From Auanema rhodensis (Eukaryota > Nematoda > Chromadorea > Rhabditida > Rhabditidae), in NCBI GenBank assembly GCA_964057225.1, contig OZ059894.1, positions 18,568,476 through 18,632,475 on the forward strand: 64,000 nt of DNA. Reading direction: 5' to 3'. The notes beneath the pieces were generated by a model. It had not been told where the DNA came from. It made no database searches and saw only the letters and a program-made list of their open reading frames with translations. The position numbers and the translations under genes are program-made. Below, one piece after another: positions 50,021 to 63,800 of the stretch (positions within the stretch are counted from its first letter, which is position 1; every line of letters begins with the position of its first letter).

Positions 50021-53000
50021 TGCTTCCAAAAACATTTTGACAAAACTTTTTTCGAAAAATTTCAAAATAATTTAGCAAAAAGTAGATGTTTTTAGATTCC
50101 TTTTTTCAAGGCAAAGACGATGGACAATGTTATTCAACGAAAAAATTAATTCTTCAGGGTGAAAATCGAGGATATAAGTGTGAACTTATATCAGTTGATA
50201 TCTCGGTGCATTTTTAAGCTAGCGCAAATCTGATAACACAGATCGACGCAGCTTAAAAATCCGCATCGAATGCACTATACTACATTGAGAAACGCTTAAT
50301 ACAAAAATTAGTTATGATCGTTTGAAAAATGATGCATTAGTGTATGTTGAGTTTCCATGTACACTCAACATTGCTTCCAAAAACATTTTGACAAAACTTT
50401 TTTCGAAAAATTTCAAAATAATTTAGCAAAAAGTAGATGTTTTTAGATTCCTTTTTTCGAGGCAAAGACGATGGACAATGTTATTCAACGAAAAAATTAA
50501 TTCTTCAGGGTGAAAATCGAGGATATAAGTGTGAACTTATATCAGTTGATATCTCGGTGCATTTTCAAGCTAGCGCAAATCTGATAACACAGATCGACGC
50601 AGCTTAAAAATCCGCATCGAATGCACTATACTACATTGAGAAAAGCTTAATACAAAAATTAGTTATGATCGTTTGAAAAATGATGCATTAGTGTATGTTG
50701 TGTTTCCATGTACACTCAACATTGCTTCCAAAAACATTTTGACAAAAATTTTTTCGAAAAATTTCAAAATAATTTAGCAAAAAGTAGATGTTTTTAGATT
50801 CCTTTTTTTAAGGCAAAGACGATGGACAATGTTATTCAACGAAAAAATTAATTCTTCAGGGTGAAAATCGAGGATATAAGTGTGAACTTATATCAGTTGA
50901 TATCTCGGTGCATTTTTAAGCTAGCGCAAATCTGATAACACAGATCGACGCAGCTTAAAAATCCGCATCGAATGCACTATACTATATTGAGAAACGCTTA
51001 ATACAAAAATTAGTTATGATCGTTTGAAAAATGATGCATTAGTGTATGTTGAGTTTCCATGTACACTCAACATTGCTTCCAAAAACATTTTGACAAAAAT
51101 TTTTTCGAAAAATTTCAAAATAATTTAGCAAAAAGTAGATGTTTTTAGATTCCTTTTTTCAAGGCAAAGACGATGGACAATGTTATTCAACGAAAAAATT
51201 AATTCTTCAGGGTGAAAATCGAGGATATATGTGTGAACTTATATCAGTTGATATCTCGGTGTATTTTTAAGCTAGCGCAAATCTGTTATAACAGATCAAC
51301 GCAGCTTAAAAATCCGCATCGAATGCACTATACTACATTGAGAGACGCTTAAAACAAAAATTAGTTATGATCGTTTGAAAAATGATGCATTAGTGTATGT
51401 TGAGTTTCCATGTACACTCAACATTGCTTCCAAAAACATTTTGACAAAAATTTTTTCGAAAAATTTCAAAATAATTTAGCAAAAAGTAGATGTTTTTAGA
51501 TTCCTTTTTTCAAGGCAAAGACGATGGACAATGTTATTCAACGAAAAAATTAATTCTTCAGGGTGAAAATCGAGGATATAAGTGTGAACTTATATCAGTT
51601 GATATCTCGGTGCATTTTTAAGCTAGCGCAAATCTGATAACACAGATCGACGCAGCTTAAAAATCCGCATCGAATGCACTATACTATATTGAGAAACGCT
51701 TAATACAAAAATTAGTTATGATCGTTTGAAAAATGATGCATTAGTGTATGTTGAGTTTCCATGTACACTCAACATTGCTTCCAAAAACATTTTGACAAAA
51801 CTTTTTTCGAAAAATTTCAAAATAATTTAGCAAAAAGTAGATGTTTTTAGATTCCTTTTTTCGAGGCAAAGACGATGGACAATGTTATTCAACGAAAAAA
51901 TTAATTCTTCAGGGTGAAAATCGAGGATATAAGTGTGAACTTATATCAGTTGATATCTCGGTGCATTTTCAAGCTAGCGCAAATCTGATAACACAGATCG
52001 ACGCAGCTTAAAAATCCGCATCGAATGCACTATACTACATTGAGAAACGCTTAATACAAAAATTAGTTATGATCGTTTGAAAAATGATGCATTAGTGTAT
52101 GTTGTGTTTCCATGTACACTCAACATTGCTTCCAAAAACATTTTGACAAAAATTTTTTCGAAAAATTTCAAAATAATTTAGCAAAAAGTAGATGTTTTTA
52201 GATTCCTTTTTTTAAGGCAAAGACGATGGACAATGTTATTCAACGAAAAAATTAATTCTTCAGGGTGAAAATCGAGGATATAAGTGTGAACTTATATCAG
52301 TTGATATCTCGGTGCATTTTTAAGCTAGCGCAAATCTGATAACACAGATCGACGCAGCTTAAAAATCCGCATCGAATGCACTATACTATATTGAGAAACG
52401 CTTAAAACAAAAATTAGTTATGATCGTTTGAAAAATGATGCATTAGTGTATGTTGAGTTTCCATGTACACTCAACATTGCTTCCAAAAACATTTTGACAA
52501 AAATTTTTTCGAAAAATTTCAAAATAATTTAGCAAAAAGTAGATGTTTTTAGATTCCTTTTTTCAAGGCAAAGACGATGGACAATGTTATTCAACGAAAA
52601 AAATAATTCTTCAGGGTGAAAATCGAGGATATAAGTGTGAACTTATATCAGTTGATATCTCGGTGCATTTTCAAGCTAGCGCAAATCTGATAACACAGAT
52701 CGACGCAGCTTAAAAATCCGCATCGAAAGCACTATACTATATTGAGAAACGCTTAATACAAAAATTAGTTATGATCGTTTGAAAAATGATGCATTAGTGT
52801 ATGTTGAGTTTCCATGTACACTCAACATTGCTTCCAAAAACATTTTGACAAAAATTTTTTCGAAAAATTTCAAAATAATTTAGCAAAAAGTAGATGTTTT
52901 TAGATTCCTTTTTTCAAGGCAAAGACGATGGACAATGTTATTCAACGAAAAAATTAATTCTTCAGGGTGAAAATCGAGGATATAAGTGTGAACTTATATC

Positions 53001-56000
53001 AGTTGATATCTCGGTGCATTTTTAAGCTAGCGCAAATCTGATAACACAGATCGACGCAGCTTAAAAATCCGCATCGAATGCACTATACTATATTGAGAAA
53101 CGCTTAATACAAAAATTAGTTATGATCGTTTGAAAAATGATGCATTAGTGTATGTTGAGTTTCCATGTACACTCAACATTGCTTCCAAAAACATTTTGAC
53201 AAAAATTTTTTCGAAAAATTTCAAAATAATTTAGCAAAAAGTAGATGTTTTTAGATTCCTTTTTTCAAGGCAAAGACGATGGACAATGTTATTCAACGAA
53301 AAAATTAATTCTTCAGGGTGAAAATCGAGGATATATGTGTGAACTTATATCAGTTGATATCTCGGTGCATTTTCAAGCTAGCGCAAATCTGATAACACAG
53401 ATCGACGCAGCTTAAAAATCCGCATCGAATGCACTATACTACATTGAGAAACGCTTAAAACAAAAATTAGTTATGATCGTTTGAAAAATGATGCATTAGT
53501 GTATGTTGAGTTTCCATGTACACTCAACATTGCTTCCAAAAACATTTTGACAAAAATTTTTTCGAAAAATTTCAAGATAATTTAGCAAAAAGTAGATGTT
53601 TTTAGATTCCTTTTTTCAAGGCAAAGACGATGGACAATGTTATTCCACGAAAAAAGTAATTCTTCAGGGTGAAAATCGAGGATATAAGTGTAAACTTATA
53701 TCAGTTGATATCTCGGTGCATTTTTAAGCTAGCGCAAATCTGATAACACAGATCGACGCAGCTTAAAAATCCGCATCGAATGCACTATACTACATTGAGA
53801 AACGCTTAAAACAAAAATTAGTTATGATCGTTTGAAAAATGATGCATTAGTGTATGTTGAGTTTCCATGTACACTCAACATTGCTTCCAAAAACATTTTG
53901 ACAAAAATTTTTTCGAAAAATTTCAAGATAATTTAGCAAAAAGTAGATGTTTTTAGATTCCTTTTTTCAAGGCAAAGACGATGGACAATGTTATTCAACG
54001 AAAAAATTAATTCTTCAGGGTGAAAATCGAGGATATAAGTGTGAACTTATATCAGTTGATATCTCGGTGCATTTTTAAGCTAGCGCAAATCTGATAACAC
54101 AGATCGACGCAGCTTAAAAATCCGCATCGAATGCACTATACTATATTGAGAAACGCTTAATACAAAAATTAGTTATGATCGTTTGAAAAATGATGCATTA
54201 GTGTATGTTGAGTTTCCATGTACACTCAACATTGCTTCCAAAAACATTTTGACAAAAATTTTTTCGAAAAATTTCAAAATAATTTAGCAAAAAGTAGATG
54301 TTTTTAGATTCCTTTTTTCAAGGCAAAGACGATGGACAATGTTATTCAACGAAAAAATTAATTCTTCAGGGTGAAAATCGAGGATATATGTGTGAACTTA
54401 TATCAGTTGATATCTCGGTGTATTTTTAAGCTAGCGCAAATCTGTTATAACAGATCAACGCAGCTTAAAAATCCGCATCGAATGCACTATACTACATTGA
54501 GAGACGCTTAAAACAAAAATTAGTTATGATCGTTTGAAAAATGATGCATTAGTGTATGTTGAGTTTCCATGTACACTCAACATTGCTTCCAAAAACATTT
54601 TGACAAAAATTTTTTCGAAAAATTTCAAAATAATTTAGCAAAAAGTAGATGTTTTTAGATTCCTTTTTTCAAGGCAAAGACGATGGACAATGTTATTCAA
54701 CGAAAAAATTAATTCTTCAGGGTGAAAATCGAGGATATATGTGTGAACTTATATCAGTTGATATCTCGGTGTATTTTTAAGCTAGCGCAAATCTGTTATA
54801 ACAGATCAACGCAGCTTAAAAATCCGCATCGAATGCACTATACTACATTGAGAGACGCTTAAAACAAAAATTAGTTATGATCGTTTGAAAAATGATGCAT
54901 TAGTGTATGTTGAGTTTCCATGTACACTCAACATTGCTTCCAAAAACATTTTGACAAAAATTTTTTCGAAAAATTTCAAAATAATTTAGCAAAAAGTAGA
55001 TGTTTTTAGATTCCTTTTTTCAAGGCAAAGACGATGGACAATGTTATTCAACGAAAAAAATAATTCTTCAGGGTGAAAATCGAGGATATAAGTGTGAACT
55101 TATATCAGTTGATATCTCGGTGCATTTTCAAGCTAGCGCAAATCTGATAACACAGATCGACGCAGCTTAAAAATCCGCATCGAAAGCACTATACTATATT
55201 GAGAAACGCTTAATACAAAAATTAGTTATGATCGTTTGAAAAATGATGCATTAGTGTATGTTGAGTTTCCATGTACACTCAACATTGCTTCCAAAAACAT
55301 TTTGACAAAAATTTTTTCGAAAAATTTCAAAATAATTTAGCAAAAAGTAGATGTTTTTAGATTCCTTTTTTCAAGGCAAAGACGATGGACAATGTTATTC
55401 AACGAAAAAATTAATTCTTCAGGGTGAAAATCGAGGATATAAGTGTGAACTTATATCAGTTGATATCTCGGTGCATTTTTAAGCTAGCGCAAATCTGATA
55501 ACACAGATCGACGCAGCTTAAAAATCCGCATCGAATGCACTATACTATATTGAGAAACGCTTAATACAAAAATTAGTTATGATCGTTTGAAAAATGATGC
55601 ATTAGTGTATGTTGAGTTTCCATGTACACTCAACATTGCTTCCAAAAACATTTTGACAAAAATTTTTTCGAAAAATTTCAAAATAATTTAGCAAAAAGTA
55701 GATGTTTTTAGATTCCTTTTTTCAAGGCAAAGACGATGGACAATGTTATTCAACGAAAAAATTAATTCTTCAGGGTGAAAATCGAGGATATAAGTGTGAA
55801 CTTATATCAGTTGATAGCTCGGTGCATTTTTAAGCTAGCGCAAATCTGTTAACACAGATCAACGCAGCTTAAAAATCCGCATTGAATGCACTATACTACA
55901 TTGAAAAACGCTTAATACAAAAATTAGTTATGATCGTTTGAAAAATGATGCATTAGTGTATGTTGAGTTTCCATGTACACTCAACATTGCTTCCAAAAAC

Positions 56001-57389
56001 ATTTTGACAAAACTTTTTTCGAAAAATTTCAAAATAATTTAGCAAAAAGTAGATGTTTTTAGATTCCTTTTTACAAGGCAAAGACGATGGACAATGTTAT
56101 TCAACGAAAAAATTAATTCTTCAGGGTGAAAATCGAGGATAGAAGTGTGAACTTATATCAGTTGATATCTCGGTGCATTTTTAAGCTAGCGCAAATCTGA
56201 TAACACAGATCGACGCAGCTTAAAAATCCGCATCGAATGCACTATACTACATTGAGAAACGCTTAATACAAAAATTAGTTATGATCGTTTGAAAAATGAT
56301 GCATTAGTGTATGTTGAGTTTCCATGTACACTCAACATTGCTTCCAAAAACATTTTGACAAAAATTTTTTCGAAAAATTTCAAAATAATTTAGCAAAAAG
56401 TAGATGTTTTTAGATTCCTTTTTTCAAGGCAAAGACGATGGACAATGTTATTCAACGAAAAAATTAATTCTTCAGGGTGAAAATCGAGGATATAAGTGTG
56501 AACTTATATCAGTTGATATCTCGGTGCATTTTTAAGCTAGCGCAAATCTGATAACACAGATCGACGCAGCTTAAAAATCCGCATCGAATGCACTATACTA
56601 CATTGAGAAACGCTTAATACAAAAATTAGTTATGATCGTTTGAAAAATGATGCATTAGTGTATGTTGAGTTTCCATGTACACTCAACATTGCTTCCAAAA
56701 ACATTTTGACAAAAATTTTTTCGAAAAATTTCAAGATAATTTAGCAAAAAGTAGATGTTTTTAGATTCCTTTTTTCAAGGCAAAGACGATGGACAATGTT
56801 ATTCAACGAAAAAATTAATTCTTCAGGGTGAAAATCGAGGATATAAGTGTGAACTTATATCAGTTGATATCTCGGTGCATTTTTAAGCTAGCGCAAATCT
56901 GATAACACAGATCGACGCAGCTTAAAAATCCGCATCGAATGCACTATACTATATTGAGAAACGCTTAATACAAAAATTAGTTATGATCGTTTGAAAAATG
57001 ATGCATTAGTGTATGTTGAGTTTCCATGTACACTCAACATTGCTTCCAAAAACATTTTGACAAAAATTTTTTCGAAAAATTTCAAAATAATTTAGCAAAA
57101 AGTAGATGTTTTTAGATTCCTTTTTTCAAGGCAAAGACGATGGACAATGTTATTCAACGAAAAAATTAATTCTTCAGGGTGAAAATCGAGGATATATGTG
57201 TGAACTTATATCAGTTGATATCTCGGTGTATTTTTAAGCTAGCGCAAATCTGTTATAACAGATCAACGCAGCTTAAAAATCCGCATCGAATGCACTATAC
57301 TACATTGAGAGACGCTTAAAACAAAAATTAGTTATGATCGTTTGAAAAATGATGCATTAGTGTATGTTGAGTTTCCATGTACACTCAAC

Positions 57390-60300
57390 ATTGCTTCCAA
57401 AAACATTTTGACAAAAATTTTTTCGAAAAATTTCAAAATAATTTAGCAAAAAGTAGATGTTTTTAGATTCCTTTTTTCAAGGCAAAGACGATGGACAATG
57501 TTATTCAACGAAAAAAATAATTCTTCAGGGTGAAAATCGAGGATATAAGTGTGAACTTATATCAGTTGATATCTCGGTGCATTTTCAAGCTAGCGCAAAT
57601 CTGATAACACAGATCGACGCAGCTTAAAAATCCGCATCGAAAGCACTATACTATATTGAGAAACGCTTAATACAAAAATTAGTTATGATCGTTTGAAAAA
57701 TGATGCATTAGTGTATGTTGAGTTTCCATGTACACTCAACATTGCTTCCAAAAACATTTTGACAAAAATTTTTTCGAAAAATTTCAAAATAATTTAGCAA
57801 AAAGTAGATGTTTTTAGATTCCTTTTTTCAAGGCAAAGACGATGGACAATGTTATTCAACGAAAAAATTAATTCTTCAGGGTGAAAATCGAGGATAGAAG
57901 TGTGAACTTATATCAGTTGATATCTCGGTGCATTTTTAAGCTAGCGCAAATCTGATAACACAGATCGACGCAGCTTAAAAATCCGCATCGAATGCACTAT
58001 ACTACATTGAGAAACGCTTAATACAAAAATTAGTTATGATCGTTTGAAAAATGATGCATTAGTGTATGTTGAGTTTCCATGTACACTCAACATTGCTTCC
58101 AAAAACATTTTGACAAAAATTTTTTCGAAAAATTTCAAAATAATTTAGCAAAAAGTAGATGTTTTTAGATTCCTTTTTTCAAGGCAAAGACGATGGACAA
58201 TGTTATTCAACGAAAAAAATAATTCTTCAGGGTGAAAATCGAGGATATAAGTGTGAACTTATATCAGTTGATATCTCGGTGCATTTTTAAGCTAGCGCAA
58301 ATCTGATAACACAGATCGACGCAGCTTAAAAATCCGCATCGAATGCACTATACTATATTGAGAAACGCTTAATACAAAAATTAGTTATGATCGTTTGAAA
58401 AATGATGCATTAGTGTATGTTGAGTTTCCATGTACACTCAACATTGCTTCCAAAAACATTTTGACAAAAATTTTTTCGAAAAATTTCAAAATAATTTAGC
58501 AAAAAGTAGATGTTTTTAGATTCCTTTTTTCAAGGCAAAGACGATGGACAATGTTATTCAACGAAAAAATTAATTCTTCAGGGTGAAAATCGAGGATATA
58601 TGTGTGAACTTATATCAGTTGATATCTCGGTGTATTTTTAAGCTAGCGCAAATCTGTTATAACAGATCAACGCAGCTTAAAAATCCGCATCGAATGCACT
58701 ATACTACATTGAGAGACGCTTAAAACAAAAATTAGTTATGATCGTTTGAAAAATGATGCATTAGTGTATGTTGAGTTTCCATGTACACTCAACATTGCTT
58801 CCAAAAACATTTTGACAAAAATTTTTTCGAAAAATTTCAAAATAATTTAGCAAAAAGTAGATGTTTTTAGATTCCTTTTTTCAAGGCAAAGACGATGGAC
58901 AATGTTATTCAACGAAAAAAATAATTCTTCAGGGTGAAAATCGAGGATATAAGTGTGAACTTATATCAGTTGATATCTCGGTGCATTTTCAAGCTAGCGC
59001 AAATCTGATAACACAGATCGACGCAGCTTAAAAATCCGCATCGAAAGCACTATACTATATTGAGAAACGCTTAATACAAAAATTAGTTATGATCGTTTGA
59101 AAAATGATGCATTAGTGTATGTTGAGTTTCCATGTACACTCAACATTGCTTCCAAAAACATTTTGACAAAAATTTTTTCGAAAAATTTCAAAATAATTTA
59201 GCAAAAAGTAGATGTTTTTAGATTCCTTTTTTCAAGGCAAAGACGATGGACAATGTTATTCAACGAAAAAATTAATTCTTCAGGGTGAAAATCGAGGATA
59301 GAAGTGTGAACTTATATCAGTTGATATCTCGGTGCATTTTTAAGCTAGCGCAAATCTGATAACACAGATCGACGCAGCTTAAAAATCCGCATCGAATGCA
59401 CTATACTACATTGAGAAACGCTTAATACAAAAATTAGTTATGATCGTTTGAAAAATGATGCATTAGTGTATGTTGAGTTTCCATGTACACTCAACATTGC
59501 TTCCAAAAACATTTTGACAAAAATTTTTTCGAAAAATTTCAAAATAATTTAGCAAAAAGTAGATGTTTTTAGATTCCTTTTTTCAAGGCAAAGACGATGG
59601 ACAATGTTATTCAACGAAAAAAATAATTCTTCAGGGTGAAAATCGAGGATATAAGTGTGAACTTATATCAGTTGATATCTCGGTGCATTTTCAAGCTAGC
59701 GCAAATCTGATAACACAGATCGACGCAGCTTAAAAATCCGCATCGAATGCACTATACTATATTGAGAAACGCTTAATACAAAAATTAGTTATGATCGTTT
59801 GAAAAATGATGCATTAGTGTATGTTGAGTTTCCATGTACACTCAACATTGCTTCCAAAAACATTTTGACAAAAATTTTTTCGAAAAATTTCAAAATAATT
59901 TAGCAAAAAGTAGATGTTTTTAGATTCCTTTTTTTAAGGCAAAGACGATGGACAATGTTATTCAACGAAAAAATTAATTCTTCAGGGTGAAAATCGAGGA
60001 TATAAGTGTGAACTTATATCAGTTGATATCTCGGTGCATTTTTAAGCTAGCGCAAATCTGATAACACAGATCGACGCAGCTTAAAAATCCGCATCGAATG
60101 CACTATACTATATTGAGAAACGCTTAATACAAAAATTAGTTATGATCGTTTGAAAAATGATGCATTAGTGTATGTTGAGTTTCCATGTACACTCAACATT
60201 GCTTCCAAAAACATTTTGACAAAAATTTTTTCGAAAAATTTCAAAATAATTTAGCAAAAAGTAGATGTTTTTAGATTCCTTTTTTTAAGGCAAAGACGAT

Positions 60301-60899
60301 GGACAATGTTATTCAACGAAAAAATTAATTCTTCAGGGTGAAAATCGAGGATATAAGTGTGAACTTATATCAGTTGATATCTCGGTGCATTTTTAAGCTA
60401 GCGCAAATCTGATAACACAGATCGACGCAGCTTAAAAATCCGCATCGAATGCACTATACTATATTGAGAAACGCTTAATACAAAAATTAGTTATGATCGT
60501 TTGAAAAATGATGCATTAGTGTATGTTGAGTTTCCATGTACACTCAACATTGCTTCCAAAAACATTTTGACAAAAATTTTTTCGAAAAATTTCAAAATAA
60601 TTTAGCAAAAAGTAGATGTTTTTAGATTCCTTTTTTCAAGGCAAAGACGATGGACAATGTTATTCAACGAAAAAAATAATTCTTCAGGGTGAAAATCGAG
60701 GATATAAGTGTGAACTTATATCAGTTGATATCTCGGTGCATTTTTAAGCTAGCGCAAATCTGATAACACAGATCGACGCAGCTTAAAAATCCGCATCGAA
60801 TGCACTATACTATATTGAGAAACGCTTAATACAAAAATTAGTTATGATCGTTTGAAAAATGATGCATTAGTGTATGTTGAGTTTCCATGTACACTCAAC
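57390..60899 (+). repeat. 4-monomer repeat (1404 bp) and following units
   Basis: The order at 57390 ('aaagcac'), 57741 ('gatagaag') and 58092 ('aaataattc', 'tactatattg') recurs at 58794, 59145 and 59496. The fourth units differ (58443 is the 'gatatatg' palindrome type, 59847 the 'tttttttaagg' type). Two near-identical 'tttttttaagg/tactatattg' units at 59847 and 60198 and one 'aaataattc' unit at 60549 close the stretch. Confidence 0.82.
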
Positions 60900-63800
60900 A
60901 TTGCTTCCAAAAACATTTTGACAAAAATTTTTTCGAAAAATTTCAAAATAATTTAGCAAAAAGTAGATGTTTTTAGATTCCTTTTTTTAAGGCAAAGACG
61001 ATGGACAATGTTATTCAACGAAAAAATTAATTCTTCAGGGTGAAAATCGAGGATATAAGTGTGAACTTATATCAGTTGATATCTCGGTGCATTTTTAAGC
61101 TAGCGCAAATCTGATAACACAGATCGACGCAGCTTACAAAATCCGCATCGAATGCACTATACTACATTGAGAAACGCTTAATACAAAAATTAGTTATGAT
61201 CGTTTGAAAAATGATGCATTAGTGTATGTTGTGTTTCCATGTACACTCAACATTGCTTCCAAAAACATTTTGACAAAAATTTTTTCGAAAAATTTCAAAA
61301 TAATTTAGCAAAAAGTAGATGTTTTTAGATTCCTTTTTTTAAGGCAAAGACGATGGACAATGTTATTCAACGAAAAAATTAATTCTTCAGGGTGAAAATC
61401 GAGGATATAAGTGTGAACTTATATCAGTTGATATCTCGGTGCATTTTTAAGCTAGCGCAAATCTGATAACACAGATCGACGCAGCTTAAAAATCCGCATC
61501 GAATGCACTATACTATATTGAGAAACGCTTAATACAAAAATTAGTTATGATCGTTTGAAAAATGATGCATTAGTGTATGTTGAGTTTCCATGTACACTCA
61601 ACATTGCTTCCAAAAACATTTTGACAAAAATTTTTTCGAAAAATTTCAAAATAATTTAGCAAAAAGTAGATGTTTTTAGATTCCTTTTTTCAAGGCAAAG
61701 ACGATGGACAATGTTATTCAACGAAAAAATTAATTCTTCAGGGTGAAAATCGAGGATATAAGTGTGAACTTATATCAGTTGATATCTCGGTGCATTTTTA
61801 AGCTAGCGCAAATCTGATAACACAGATCGACGCAGCTTAAAAATTCGCATCGAATGCACTATACTACATTGAGAAACGCTTAATACAAAAATTAGTTATG
61901 ATCGTTTGAAAAATGATGCATTAGTGTATGTTGAGTTTCCATGTACACTCAACATTGCTTCCAAAAACATTTTGACAAAAATTTTTTCGAAAAATTTCAA
62001 AATAATTTAGCAAAAAGTAGATGTTTTTAGATTCCTTTTTTTAAGGCAAAGACGATGGACAATGTTATTCAACGAAAAAAATAATTCTTCAGGGTGAAAA
62101 TCGAGGATATAAGTGTGAACTTATATCAGTTGATATCTCGGTGCATTTTTAAGCTAGCGCAAATCTGATAACACAGATCGACGCAGCTTAAAAATTCGCA
62201 TCGAATGCACTATACTACATTGAGAAACGCTTAATACAAAAATTAGTTATGATCGTTTGAAAAATGATGCATTAGTGTATGTTGTGTTTCCATGTACACT
62301 CAACATTGCTTCCAAAAACATTTTGACAAAAATTTTTTCGAAAAATTTCAAAATAATTTAGCAAAAAGTAGATGTTTTTAGATTCCTTTTTTTAAGGCAA
62401 AGACGATGGACAATGTTATTCAACGAAAAAATTAATTCTTCAGGGTGAAAATCGAGGATATAAGTGTGAACTTATATCAGTTGATATCTCGGTGCATTTT
62501 TAAGCTAGCGCAAATCTGATAACACAGATCGACGCAGCTTAAAAATCCGCATCGAATGCACTATACTATATTGAGAAACGCTTAATACAAAAATTAGTTA
62601 TGATCGTTTGAAAAATGATGCATTAGTGTATGTTGAGTTTCCATGTACACTCAACATTGCTTCCAAAAACATTTTGACAAAAATTTTTTCGAAAAATTTC
62701 AAAATAATTTAGCAAAAAGTAGATGTTTTTAGATTCCTTTTTTCAAGGCAAAGACGATGGACAATGTTATTCAACGAAAAAATTAATTCTTCAGGGTGAA
62801 AATCGAGGATATAAGTGTGAACTTATATCAGTTGATATCTCGGTGCATTTTTAAGCTAGCGCAAATCTGATAACACAGATCGACGCAGCTTAAAAATCCG
62901 CATCGAATGCACTATACTACATTGAGAAACGCTTAAAACAAAAATTAGTTATGATCGTTTGAAAAATGATGCATTAGTGTATGTTGAGTTTCCATGTACA
63001 CTCAACATTGCTTCCAAAAACATTTTGACAAAAATTTTTTCGAAAAATTTCAAAATAATTTAGCAAAAAGTAGATGTTTTTAGATTCCTTTTTTTAAGGC
63101 AAAGACGATGGACAATGTTATTCAACGAAAAAATTAATTCTTCAGGGTGAAAATCGAGGATATAAGTGTGAACTTATATCAGTTGATATCTCGGTGCATT
63201 TTTAAGCTAGCGCAAATCTGATAACACAGATCGACGCAGCTTACAAAATCCGCATCGAATGCACTATACTACATTGAGAAACGCTTAATACAAAAATTAG
63301 TTATGATCGTTTGAAAAATGATGCATTAGTGTATGTTGTGTTTCCATGTACACTCAACATTGCTTCCAAAAACATTTTGACAAAAATTTTTTCGAAAAAT
63401 TTCAAAATAATTTAGCAAAAAGTAGATGTTTTTAGATTCCTTTTTTTAAGGCAAAGACGATGGACAATGTTATTCAACGAAAAAATTAATTCTTCAGGGT
63501 GAAAATCGAGGATATAAGTGTGAACTTATATCAGTTGATATCTCGGTGCATTTTTAAGCTAGCGCAAATCTGATAACACAGATCGACGCAGCTTAAAAAT
63601 CCGCATCGAATGCACTATACTATATTGAGAAACGCTTAATACAAAAATTAGTTATGATCGTTTGAAAAATGATGCATTAGTGTATGTTGAGTTTCCATGT
63701 ACACTCAACATTGCTTCCAAAAACATTTTGACAAAAATTTTTTCGAAAAATTTCAAAATAATTTAGCAAAAAGTAGATGTTTTTAGATTCCTTTTTTCAA

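Larger units (their letters stand above)
49317..57389 (+). repeat. Right domain, part 2: full-length units with dispersed block copies
   Basis: Twenty-three units of exactly 351 bp. A series with 'gacaaaactttttt', 'tttcgaggc' and 'gttgtgtttcc', then 'tttttttaagg', then 'gatatatg' occurs at 50370-51422, 3510 bp (ten monomers) after a like series at 46860. Units with 'aaaaaaataattc', 'ttttcaagc' and 'cgaaagcac' lie at 52476 and 54933, seven monomers apart. Units with 'tttcaagataa' are at 53529, 53880 and 56688. No regular higher-order period holds across the whole stretch. Confidence 0.83.
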
